The position numbers and the translations under genes were made by a program. Shown here in pieces: positions 13,776 to 24,700 of a stretch of DNA of 64,000 bases. The notes beneath the pieces are model-generated. The model saw only the letters and a list, made by a program, of their open reading frames with translations. It did no database searches and was not told the origin of the DNA. Position 1 is the first letter of the stretch. Each line of letters begins with the position of its first letter. Source of the DNA: Brachynemurus nebulosus (Eukaryota; Arthropoda; Insecta; Neuroptera; Myrmeleontidae); NCBI GenBank assembly GCA_035578155.1, contig JAPWDM010000009.1, forward strand, positions 6,508,198 through 6,572,197. Direction: 5' to 3'.

Positions 13776-16238
13776 CAGTTATGATGAGCGCCTAAATAGC
13801 GCGTAATTCCTGTATAAGTTTTATCTAATTATCGCCGTTGGTTTAGATTTCGATATTTTCAATTTTTGTCTTTATATGCTGCTCAAATGAATTTTGTTGA
13901 TTTTCCGGTAAACTTTAGGCGCTGGAAAGATTTTAATAGCAGTTATGATGAGCGCCTAAATAGCGCGTAATTCCTATATAAGTTTTATCTAATTATCGCC
14001 GTTGGTTTAGATTTCGATATTTTCAATTTTTGTCTTTATATGCTGCTCAAATGAATTTTGCTGATTTTCCGGGAAACTTTAGGCGCTGGAAAGATTTTAA
14101 TAGCAGTTATGATGAGCGCCTAAATAGCGCGTAATTCCTATATAAGTTTTATCTAATTATCGCCGTTGGTTTAGATTTCGATATTTTCAATTTTTGTCTT
14201 TATATGCTGCTCAAATGAATTTTGTTGATTTTCCGGGAAACTTTAGGCGCTGGAAAGATTTTAATAGCAGTTATGATGAGCGCCTAAATAGCGCGTAATT
14301 CCTATATAAGTTTTTATCTAATTATCGCCGTTGATTTAGATTTCGATATTTTCAATTTTTGTCTTTATATGTTGCTCAAATGAATTTTGTTGATTTTCCG
14401 GGAAACTTTAGCCGCTGGAAAGATTTTAATAGCAGTTATGATGAGCGCCTAAATAGCGCGTAATTCCTATATAAGTTTTATCTAATTATCGCCGTTGGTT
14501 TAGATTTCGATATTTTAAATTTTTGTCTTTATATGCTGCTCAAATGAATTTTGTTGATTTTCCGGGAAACTTTAGGCGCTGGAAAGATTTTAATAGCAGT
14601 TATGATGAGCGCCTAAATAGCGCGTAATTCCTATATAAGTTTTATCTAATTATCGCCGTTGGTTTAGACTTCGATATTTTCAATTTTTGTCTTTATATGC
14701 TGCTCAAATGAATTTTGTTGATTTTCCGGGAAAATTTAGGCGCTGGAAAGATTTTAATAGCAGTTATGATGAGCGCCTAAATAGCGCGTAATTCCTATAT
14801 AAGTTTTTATCTAATTATCGCCGTTGGTTTAGATTTCGATATTTTCAATTTTTGTCTTTATATGCTGCTCAAATGAATTTTGTTGATTTTCCGGGAAACT
14901 TTAGGCGCTGGAAAGATTTTAATAGCAGTTATGATGAGCGCCTAAATAGCGCGTAATTCCTATATCAGTTTTATCTAATTATCGCCGTTGGTTTAGATTT
15001 CGATATTTTCAATTTTTGTCTTTATATGCTGCTCAAATGAATTTTGTTGATTTTCCGGGAAACTTTAGGCGCTGGAAAGATTTTAATAGCAGTTATGATG
15101 AGCGCCTAAATAGCGCGTAATTCCTATATAAGTTTTATCTAATTATCGCCGTTGGTTTAGATTTCGTTTTTTTTAAATTTTTGTCTTTATATGCTGCTCA
15201 AATGAATTTTGTTGATTTTCCGGGAAACTTTAGGCGCTGGAAAGATTTTAATAGCAGTTATGATGAGCGCCTAAATAGCGCGTAATTCCTATATAAGTTT
15301 TATCTAATTATCGCCGTTGGTTTAGATTTCGATATTTTCAATTTTTGTCTTTATATGCTGCTCAAATGAATTTTGTTGATTTTCCGGGAAACTTTAGGCG
15401 TTGGAAAGATTTTAAGAGCAGTTATGATGAGCGCCTAAATAGCGCGTAATTCCTATATAAGTTTTATCTAATTATCGCCGTTGGTTTAGATTTCGATATT
15501 TTCAATTTTTGTCTTTATATGCTGCTCAAATGAATTTTGTTGATTTTCCGGGAAACTTTAGGCGCTGGAAAGATTTTAATAGCAGTTATGATGAGCGCCT
15601 AAATAGCGCGTAATTCCTATATAAGTTTTATCTAATTATCGCCGTTGGTTTAGATTTCGATATTTTCAATTTTTGTCTTTATATGCTGCTCAAATGAATT
15701 TTGTTGATTTTCCGGGAAACTTTAGGCGCTGGAAAGATTTTAATAGCAGTTATGATGAGCGCCTAAATAGCGCGTAATTCCTATATAAGTTTTATCTAAT
15801 TATCGCCGTTGGTTTAGATTTCGATATTTTCAATTTTTGTCTTTATATGCTGCTCAAATGAATTTTGTTGATTTTCCGGGAAACTTTAGGCGCTGGAAAG
15901 GTTTTAATAGCAGTTATGATGAGCGCCTAAATAGCGCGTAATTCCTATATAAGTTTTATCTAATTATCGCCGTTGGTTTAGATTTCGATATTTTCAATTT
16001 TTGTCTTTATATGCTGCTCAAATGAATTTTGTTGATTTTCCGGGAAACTTTAGGCGCTGGAAAGATTTTAATAGCAGTTATGATGAGCGCCTAAATAGCG
16101 CGTAATTCCTATATAAGTTTTATCTAATTATCGCCGTTGGTTTAGATTTCGATATTTTCAATTTTTGTCTTTATATGCTGCTCAAATGAATTTTGTTGAT
16201 TTTCCGGGAAACTTTAGGCGCTGGAAAGATTTTAATAG
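13776..16238. repeat. Higher-order repeat, 15-mer (2463 bp), partly repeated from 16239
   Basis: Successive marker monomers are: TGTATAAG with GGTAAAC; TTTTGCTGATT; plain; an extra T with TTGATTTAG, ATGTTGCTC and TTAGCCGC; ATTTTAAATTT; TTAGACTTCG; an extra T; TATATCAG; and a T8 monomer with TTCGTTTTTTTT. The same series begins again at 16239 with one additional monomer, and recurs near 39493. Three single-base insertions per copy account for 2463 rather than 2460 bp. Confidence 0.85.
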
Positions 16239-16895
16239 CAGTTATGATGAGCGCCTAAATAGCGCGTAATTCCTGTATAAGTTTTATCTAATTATCGCCG
16301 TTGGTTTAGATTTCGATATTTTCAATTTTTGTCTTTATATGCTGCTCAAATGAATTTTGTTGATTTTCCGGTAAACTTTAGGCGCTGGAAAGATTTTAAT
16401 AGCAGTTATGATGAGCGCCTAAATAGCGCGTAATTCCTATATAAGTTTTATCTAATTATCGCCGTTGGTTTAGATTTCGATATTTTCAATTTTTGTCTTT
16501 ATATGCTGCTCAAATGAATTTTGCTGATTTTCCGGGAAACTTTAGGCGCTGGAAAGATTTTAATAGCAGTTATGATGAGCGCCTAAATAGCGCGTAATTC
16601 CTATATAAGTTTTTATCTAATTATCGCCGTTGGTTTAGATTTCGATATTTTCAATTTTTGTCTTTACATGCTGCTCAAATGAATTTTGTTGATTTTCCGG
16701 GAAACTTTAGGCGCTGGAAAGATTTTAATAGCAGTTATGATGAGCGCCTAAATAGCGCGTAATTCCTATATAAGTTTTATCTAATTATCGCCGTTGGTTT
16801 AGATTTCGATATTTTCAATTTTTGTCTTTATATGCTGCTCAAATGAATTTTGTTGATTTTCCGGGAAACTTTAGGCGCTGGAAAGATTTTAATAG

Positions 16896-19800
16896 CAGTT
16901 ATGATGAGCGCCTAAATAGCGCGTAATTCCTATATAAGTTTTTATCTAATTATCGCCGTTGATTTAGATTTCGATATTTTCAATTTTTGTCTTTATATGT
17001 TGCTCAAATGAATTTTGTTGATTTTCCGGGAAACTTTAGCCGCTGGAAAGATTTTAATAGCAGTTATGATGAGCGCCTAAATAGCGCGTAATTCCTATAT
17101 AAGTTTTATCTAATTATCGCCGTTGGTTTAGATTTCGATATTTTAAATTTTTGTCTTTATATGCTGCTCAAATGAATTTTGTTGATTTTCCGGGAAACTT
17201 TAGGCGCTGGAAAGATTTTAATAGCAGTTATGATGAGCGCCTAAATAGCGCGTAATTCCTATATAAGTTTTATCTAATTATCGCCGTTGGTTTAGACTTC
17301 GATATTTTCAATTTTTGTCTTTATATGCTGCTCAAATGAATTTTGTTGATTTTCCATGAAACTTTAGGCGCTGGAAAGATTTTAATAGCAGTTATGATGA
17401 GCGCCTAAATAGCGCGTAATTCCTATATAAGTTTTTATCTAATTATCGCCGTTGGTTTAGATTTCGATATTTTCAATTTTTGTCTTTATATGCTGCTCAA
17501 ATGAATTTTGTTGATTTTCCGGGAAACTTTAGGCGCTGGAAAGATTTTAATAGCAGTTATGATGAGCACCTAAATAGCGCGTAATTCCTATATCAGTTTT
17601 ATCTAATTATCGCCGTTGGTTTAGATTTCGATATTTTCAATTTTTGTCTTTATATGCTGCTCAAATGAATTTTTCTTGATTTTCCGGGAAACTTTAGGCG
17701 CTGGAAAGATATTAATAGCAGTTATGATGAGGGCCTAAATAGCGCGTAATTCCTATATAAGTTTTATCTAATTATCGCCGTTGGATTAGATTTCGTTTTT
17801 TTTAAATTTTTGTCTTTATATGCTGCTCAAATGAATTTTGTTGATTTTCCGGGAAACTTTAGGCGCTGGAAAGATTTTAATAGCAGTTATGATGAGCGCC
17901 TAAATAGCGCGTAATTCCTATATAAGTTTTATCTAATTATCGCCGTTGGTTTAGATTTCGATATTTTCAATTTTTGTCTTTATATGCTGCTCAAATGAAT
18001 TTTGTTGATTTTCCGGGAAACTTTAGGCGCTGGAAAGATTTTAATAGCAGTTATGATGAGCGCCTAAATAGCGCGTAATTCCTATATAAGTTTTATCTAA
18101 TTCTCGCCGTTGGTTTAGATTTCGATATTTTCAATTTTTGTCTTTATATGCTGCTCAAATGAATTTTGTTGATTTTCCGGGAAACTTTAGGCGCTGGAAA
18201 GATTTTAATAGCAGTTATGATGAGCGCCTAAATAGCGCGTAATTCCTATATAAGTTTTATCTAATTATCGCCTTTGGTTTAGATTTCGATATTTTCAATT
18301 TTTGTCTTTATATGTTGCTCAAATGAATTTTGTTAATTTTCCGGGAAACTTTAGGCGCTGGAAAGATTTTAATAGCAGTTATGATGAGCGCCTAAATAGC
18401 GCGTAATTCCTATATAAGTTTTATCTAATTATCGCCGTTGGTTTAGATTTCGATATTTTCAATTTTTGTCTTTATATGCTGCTCAAATGAATTTTGTTGA
18501 TTTTCCGGGAAACTTTAGGCGCTGGAAAGATTTTAATAGCAGTTATGATGAGCGCCTAAATAGCGCGTAATTCCTATATAAGTTTTATCTAATTATCGCC
18601 GTTGGTTTAGATTTCGATATTTTCAATTTTTGTCTTTATATGCTGCTCAAATGAATTTTGTTGATTTTCCGGGAAACTTTAGGCGCTGGAAAGATTTTAA
18701 TAGCAGTTATGATGAGCGCCTAAATAGCGCGTAATTCCTATATAAGTTTTATCTAATTATCGCCGTTGGTTTAGATTTCGATATTTTCAATTTTTGTCTT
18801 TATATGCTGCTCAAATGAATTTTGTTGATTTTCCGGGAAACTTTAGGCGCTGGAAAGATTCTAATAGCAGTTATGATGAGCGCCTAAATAGCGCGTAATT
18901 CCTATATAAGTTTTATCTAATTATCACCGTTGGTTTAGATTTCGATATTTTCAGTTTTTGTCTTTATATGCTGCTCAAATGAATTTTGTTGATTTTCCGG
19001 GAAACTTTAGGCGCTGGAAAGATTTTAATAGCAGTTATGATGAGCGCCTAAATAGCGCGTAATTCCTATATAAGTTTTATCTAATTATCGCCGTTGGTTT
19101 AGATTTCGATATTTTCAACTTTTGTCTTTATATGCTGCTCAAATGAATTTTGTTGATTTTCCGGGAAACTTTAGGCGCTGGAAAGATTTTAATAGCAGTT
19201 ATGATGAGCGCCTAAATAGCGCGTAATTCCTATATAAGTTTTATCTAATTATCGCCGTTGGTTTAGATTTCGATATTTTCAATTTTTGTCTTTATATGCT
19301 GCTCAAATGAATTTTGTTGATTTTCCGGGAAACTTTAGGCGCTGGAAAGATTTTAATAGCAGTTATGATGAGCGCCTAAATAGCGCGTAATTCCTATATA
19401 AGTTTTATCTAATTATCGCCGTTGGTTTAGATTTCGATATTTTCAATTTTTGTCTTTATATGCTGCTCAAGTGAATTTTGTTGATTTTCCGGGAAACTTT
19501 AGGCGCTGGAAAGATTTTAATAGCAGTTATGATGAGCGCCTAAATAGCGCGTAATTCCTATATAAGTTTTATCTAATTATCGCCGTTGGTTTAGATTTCG
19601 ATATTTTCAATTTTTGTCGTTATATGCTGCTCAAATGAATTTTGTTGATTTTCCGGGAAATTTTAGGCGCTGGAAAGATTTTAATAGCAGTTATGATGAG
19701 CGCCTAAATAGCGCGTAATTCCTATATAAGTTTTATCTAATTCTCGCCGTTGGTTTAGATTTCGATATTTTCAATTTTTGTCTTTATATGCTGCTCAAAT

Positions 19801-20359
19801 GAATTTTGTCGATTTTCCGGGAAACTTTAGGCGCTGGAAAGATTTTAATAGCAGTTATGATGAGCGCCTAAATAGCGCGTAATTCCTATATAAGTTTTAT
19901 CTAATTATCGCCGTTGGTTTAGATTTCGATATTTTCAATTTTTGTCTTTATATGCTGCTCAAATGAATTTTGTTGATTTTCCGGGAAACTTTAGGCGCTG
20001 GAAAGATTTTAATAGCAGTTATGATGAGCGCCTAAATAGCGCGTAATTCCTATATAAGTTTTATCTAATTCTCGCTGTTGGTTTAGATTTCGATATTTTC
20101 AATTTTTGTCTTTATATGCTGCTCAAATGAATTTTGTCGATTTTCCGGGAAACTTTAGGCGCTGGAAAGATTTTAATAGCAGTTATGATGAGCGCCTAAA
20201 TAGCGCGTAATTCCTATATAAGTTTTATCTAATTATCGCCGTTGGTTTAGATTTCGATATTTTCAATTTTTGTCTTTATATGCTGCTCAAATGAATTTTG
20301 TTGATTTTCCGGGAAAATTTAGGCGCTGGAAAGATTTTAATAGCAGTTATGATGAGCGC
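16896..20359. repeat. 22-mer higher-order repeat copy, interrupted by the retrotransposon
   Basis: Starts with the TTGATTTAG/TTAGCCGC monomer, followed by ATTTTAAATTT, TTAGACTTCG, extra-T, TATATCAG, T8, plain, CTCGCC, GCCTTTGG, three plain, A, CAACTTTT, plain, CAAGTGAA, GTCGTT+AAATTTT, CTCGCC+TCGATT, plain, CTCGCTG and GGGAAAATTT monomers. It is cut at 20359; the rest of its last monomer lies at 27693-27844. Removing the 7333-bp element and one GCGC gives 3612 bp to the next copy at 27845, that is 22 monomers plus four single-base insertions. Confidence 0.85.
20356..20359. repeat. Target-site duplication, left copy (GCGC)
   Basis: The four bases immediately before the LTR start (TGTAAC at 20360) equal the four bases after the other LTR (27693-27696). 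In uninterrupted monomers the same place has one GCGC. Four to five bases is typical for Ty3/gypsy integrases. Confidence 0.95.
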
Positions 20360-21122
20360 TGTAACGTCGCAAACGTGGGAAAAGATCTCACTACGGTGTT
20401 ATTTTGCGATGCACAGAGGATGGTAAACTTTCCAGCGTGGGTTCGGTTTTTCTTCTCCAAGACGAATAGTTTTTTCACAAATAAAACACTTTTAATTGGT
20501 TTTTTAGTTGATTAGTTTATTGAATAAATGTAGAAAACTTGTATAAAAATAATTTTCTTATATAATTTTATAAATTATAAATTTTTTAAGTATAAAAAAT
20601 AATGCGCAGTTGTTTCACTGGCGAGGATTCTGATGTTGTTCGTTTTAATATTACCTTACAACTAACTTGAAACAAGTTATATCCTTATTCTTAAAACAAG
20701 CGTTCCTTAATTTCATTTCCAAGAATCGAAAGAAAGTTCTATTGGTTTCTATATAGAGATAGAAATATTTGTATACATTAACTAGAAAGAAATAATAAGT
20801 GTTGTTTTGAAGTATTCCTTTATGTCACCACCTGGTACGACAGAAATATTCAAGTGATGCTTAACCCTGATTGGTTGTTGCATCTCTGGTGTCCAAACGT
20901 GACCACAGCACCAACAGTTCTTTCTGTTAAAAACTTGACAAAAGTCATAGTCTGTTCGTTTAGGCAATCTACACTACAGATATGTATTATTATCTGCAGC
21001 GCTAATCATTATTTGAGTTTTTATGATAAAATTTTGTGTTATATAATAAAATTTATTTTTACTAGAAAGTTTTGATGAAAATTTGTTAATTTTTCACCTG
21101 CGCCTGTACCATGGTGGTTACA
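20360..21122 (-). repeat. 3' LTR (763 bp)
   Basis: Downstream LTR of the reverse-oriented element. It is identical to 26930-27692 at an offset of 6570 except at 20615 (T here, C at 27185 on the given strand). Ends are TGTAAC and GTTACA. Short open frames in it, including a Cys-rich 61-codon frame at 20782-20967 on the element's sense strand, start at non-ATG codons and are not supported as genes. In this copy the LTR would supply the transcript 3' end. Confidence 0.97.
20516..20521 (-). promoter_or_regulatory. Candidate polyadenylation signal AATAAA in the 3' LTR
   Basis: The minus strand reads AATAAA, about 155 bases before the LTR end and some 36 bases downstream of the equivalent TATATAAG, which is a workable place for an LTR poly(A) signal. 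AATAAA is common in AT-rich DNA; another occurs on the same strand at 21052-21057. Confidence 0.35.
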
Positions 21123-21125
21123 TAT

Positions 21126-21134
21126 CCCCCCCTC
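21126..21134 (-). other. Polypurine tract (plus-strand primer site)
   Basis: The minus strand reads GAGGGGGGG, then ATA, then the 3' LTR start TGTAAC. A purine run ending two or three bases from the 3' LTR is the expected place for priming second-strand DNA synthesis in LTR elements. It is the only G run of this kind in the tail. Confidence 0.8.
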
Positions 21135-21209
21135 AAAAATTTCTATGGGAGAGTGAAACTCGAAATAGAAATTTTTGATCAAAACTCAAAAATTTCGAAA
21201 TTTCTTGGA

Positions 21210-21213
<4 letters not shown>

Positions 21214-21248
<35 letters not shown>
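21214..21248 (-). repeat. 35-base homopolymer (A-run in element sense)
   Basis: An uninterrupted run of 35 T on the given strand, which is poly(A) in the element's sense, about 90 bases inside the 3' LTR. Its length is likely variable between copies and may be misjudged by the assembly. Confidence 0.95.
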
Positions 21249-21252
<4 letters not shown>

Positions 21253-21782
21253 AATTAAGTAAAATTGAAAAATTTTTAATAAAGTTTTTTCATTGAGTAA
21301 CAAAAATATATAAGATAAATGTAGGGAGCAATGACCTTTAATAATATTATTATAGAAATGATAAAAATTTGATTTTAATTAGAAAATTTTAATGAAGTCA
21401 TTTTGCTACCTTCATTTTCACAAAGATTTAACATTCTTTAAACAAAATAATAAATATAAATTCTTAATTAAAGTTCATAAAAGTTTGTTTTATTTTAATA
21501 TGCACTTTGGTTTTAATCACTATCACAAGTATTTTAAATAAATATTTTTTAATTTTAAGGTATTATGTTAGTATTAGTTTGGTTGAGCGAATATTCTTAC
21601 TAATACAAATAAAATATAATAATACATTAGTTTTTTAATTTTCTTTGAATCACATCTAAGTATCAAAATTAAATATAGGTGATTATAAAGTCATCATTCG
21701 TATATTTGTCATCTGTTTAACTAAAGAAATGTAAAAATTTTAATGAAAATTTAATAATATTTTGTAGATTTATTTTTTTTTT

Positions 21783-24700
21783 TTATTCTTTAAAAGGTTT
21801 AAGATGTATCGCATTATACACACCTTTTATTATATTTGAATCTGGGTAATAAAGAATGTATGCATTTATATTTTTTATTCCACCTACTAAAAAGGGTCCA
21901 CAATAGAGTAAATTAAATTTTTTAACAATTTTGTTCCTAGCTGAGGAACGTGTATGAGTTTTAAGCAAAACCTTATCACCTATATGATAAGTTTTTGTGT
22001 AATGTAAATTATGACGTAATTTTCTTTTATTACCTTTTTCAATAGTATTATTCAATGCTAACTGCCGAATTTGTTGCAAATTAGATTGATCATTTTGAGG
22101 AAAAGAAATAAGGCGTGTTATAGGGTTAGGAGGTTTATTTCCAAAAAGTAATTCATAAGGTATAAATTGAGTAGTATCATGAGGTGTGAAATTTAAACAA
22201 TTTTCGATAAAAGTTAAATAATCTGTCCACGAACTATGTTTTTTATGACAATATGTTCTAAATAATCTATTTAATTCACGGTTTACACGTTCTTCCGGAT
22301 TTGCTCGCGGATTGTAAACGCTAATTGTATAAACGTTAATTCCAGCATTTTTAAGAGTATCTTGCCAAATTGGAGATACAAATTGACTTGCATTATCGCT
22401 ATAAATATTTTGCATTTTACCTATATTGGGTATAAAATGCTTAACAACTCTGTCAACACATTGTTGAGCAGTTGCACCCTTTAATGGATATAGTTTTACA
22501 AATTTTGAATAGTTATCCTTAATTATAAAAATCATGTTAAATCCAAATTTTCCTTTAGGTAAAGGACCATATAGATCCACAAAACAGTCCTTAAGAGGAT
22601 ATTCTGATATAATATTTTGTAAAGGACCTTGTGTAAAATAATTTGGAACCTTACATTTTTGGCATATATTACAACTTCGTAAATTTGACTCAACACGACG
22701 ATAAATATTTTTAATGAAAAAATATTGTTTTAAATATTCAGTGATTTTACGAGACGAAAAATGACCTAAATATTTATGGAAAAATTGTATTATTTCATTT
22801 ATTTTATTTTCAGGTAGATAAATTTGATAATTGTAAGGGAAGTTGGTATTTCTATGAAAAAGTATACCATTATGTACCATAAACCGGTTTTGATATTCTT
22901 GAATATTGTTAATTATGTTTTTACAAAAAGGGTCAACATGTTGGTACCTGCGAATGTTATTAGCAAATTTTTCAAGAAATTTATTTTGAAAATCAAGTTT
23001 TAAAATATTACATTTAACTGAAATGTTTGTAGAAAAATTATTATTTATAGATAAAGAATTTATCATTAAGTTCGTTTGATTTGATATATTATTTAAGGTA
23101 TATGGATTTCGAGAGAAAAAATCTGCTATAAAATTTTGTTTTCCAGGAATATATTCAATAGTGAAATTGAATTCACTTAAAGCTAAGAACCAACGTAAAA
23201 TTCTATTATTTGTTATTTTTGCTTCATGTAAAAATGATAATGATTTGTGATCACTACGAACTATTACTTTGTGACCTAAAATGTAATGTCGAAGTTTGTT
23301 GAAAGTAAAAACTAGACTTAATAATTCTCTTTCGGAAATAGTATAGTTCAATTCAGAAGTTGTTAAAGCGCGTGAAACAAACGAGATTGGATTATACGTA
23401 TTATCATCATTGATTTGATATAGACAACCACTTAAAGCTTTGTCAGAAGCATCTACATCTAAATAGAAAATTTTGTTAAAATCTGGAAATTTAAGCATAA
23501 CTGACTTTGCAAATAATGATTTTAAAGTATTAAACGTTTTTTGTTCTTCACTTCCCCAATTCCAAATTGAGTTTGCTTTTAATAAATGCGAAAATTTAGA
23601 AGTTAATTCACTAAAATTAGGAAAAAATCTACGATAAAAATTCATAATACCTAAAATTGATTGTAAAGATTTAATATTAGTGGGAGGTTGCAATTTTAAA
23701 ATAGCTTGAACCTTATCCTCACATAAACTAATACCATTTTCAGAAATTTTATGACCCAAAAATTTAATTTCTGTTTTGAAAAAGTTACATTTAGAAAAAT
23801 TGATGGTTACACCAGCATTAAAAAGTTTATTTAATACTATCTCAACATGTTTAAGGTGAGATTCAAAATCGTCAGAGCCAATGACTATGTCATCGACAAA
23901 GACATGACAAAAATCGTTTATGTCACTTCCCAAAATTTGATCAATACATTTTTGAAATATACCAACGGACAAATTTATCCCGAAGGCTAAACGGGTAAAC
24001 TGATAACATTTGCCGTTAAATAAAAATCCTGTGTATTTTTTACTATCTGGGTGTAATTGGATTTGCCAATAACCCGAAATTAAGTCAATAGAAGTGAAAA
24101 ATTGTTTTTTCTGAAATTTTCCTAGGATATATTCAATAGAAACTGGCGTTTCTCGGTCCGGTATTACTATTTGATTGATATTCCTACTATCTAAAACAAT
24201 TCGGATTTGCCCATTTGGCTTAATTACTGTATGCAAAGGACTTATATAAGAAGTATATGACCTTTCTATAATTTTCCATGATAAAAGTTTATCTATTTCC
24301 TTTTGAACTGCGGGCAAACGCGAATAAGGTATAGGATAGCATTTTGACGAAAATTCTTTATGTTCTCGAATTTTGAATTTACAATAAAAGTTTTTTACTA
24401 ACCCTGGTTTGGTAGAAAAAATGTTTTTAAATTTATTAAGCATCGATAAGATTTTATTTTGTTCGATTTTAGATAAATGAGTTAAATTAGAAATTGAATT
24501 TATAACGTCGTCAAAGGGTGTAATATATTCATTGTCGTCAAAGGGTTTAAATGAAAGATTATTAATTTTATAAAATTCTTCCGTATTAAGATTTTGTTCT
24601 TTGTAAACAATACTTTTAATGTTTGAAATTAACATATTACTGGATTTAATATCATTAGATGAGATTTGTGAAATGAATTTAATTTCATGTATTTTACTAT

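Larger units (their letters stand above)
1..20359. repeat. 164-bp satellite array, left block (124 monomers plus 16 bp)
   Basis: Uninterrupted head-to-tail tandem repeat. Taking the recurring start CAGTTATGAT, monomers begin at 1, 165, 329, 492, 656, 820, 985 and so on; the usual spacing is 164 bp, with 163 or 165 where single-base indels occur (for example an extra T in the T-run after ATATAAG). Monomers are almost identical to each other, and most differences are shared diagnostic variants rather than random changes. The last monomer starts at 20344 and is cut after 16 bp by the retrotransposon. No open reading frame, RNA gene or other element is visible inside. The length is close to the DNA protected by a nucleosome with linker histone, as in many centromeric satellites, but a centromeric role is inference only. 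Confidence 0.98.
21123..21782 (-). other. Non-coding tail of the element between pol and 3' LTR
   Basis: About 660 bp of very AT-rich DNA with no open frame of useful length on the sense strand, so no env or accessory gene. It contains the polypurine tract at its end, the 35-base homopolymer at 21214-21248, and repeated AAATTT-type words near 21135-21210. Nothing else is recognised. Confidence 0.8.

Noticed and set aside
1..20359. CRISPR array
   Set aside because: Period is a constant 164 bp with no unique spacers; the whole unit repeats, so it is satellite DNA.
20270..20515. 81-codon open frame on the + strand
   Set aside because: It begins in a satellite monomer and runs across the LTR boundary; it exists only because of the insertion and has no recognisable domain.
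20782..20967. Cys-rich 61-codon frame on the element sense strand, duplicated in the other LTR (27352-27537)
   Set aside because: It starts at TTG, lies wholly inside the LTR, and the CWCCGH cluster does not fit a CCHC knuckle. It may be a chance frame in LTR sequence.
20854..21075. 73-codon + strand frame in both LTRs (also 27424-27645)
   Set aside because: Antisense to the element, low-complexity C-terminus, no domain; treated as a chance frame.
21123..21782. env gene of an errantivirus-like element
   Set aside because: No sense-strand open frame of adequate length, no signal peptide or membrane segment between pol and the 3' LTR.
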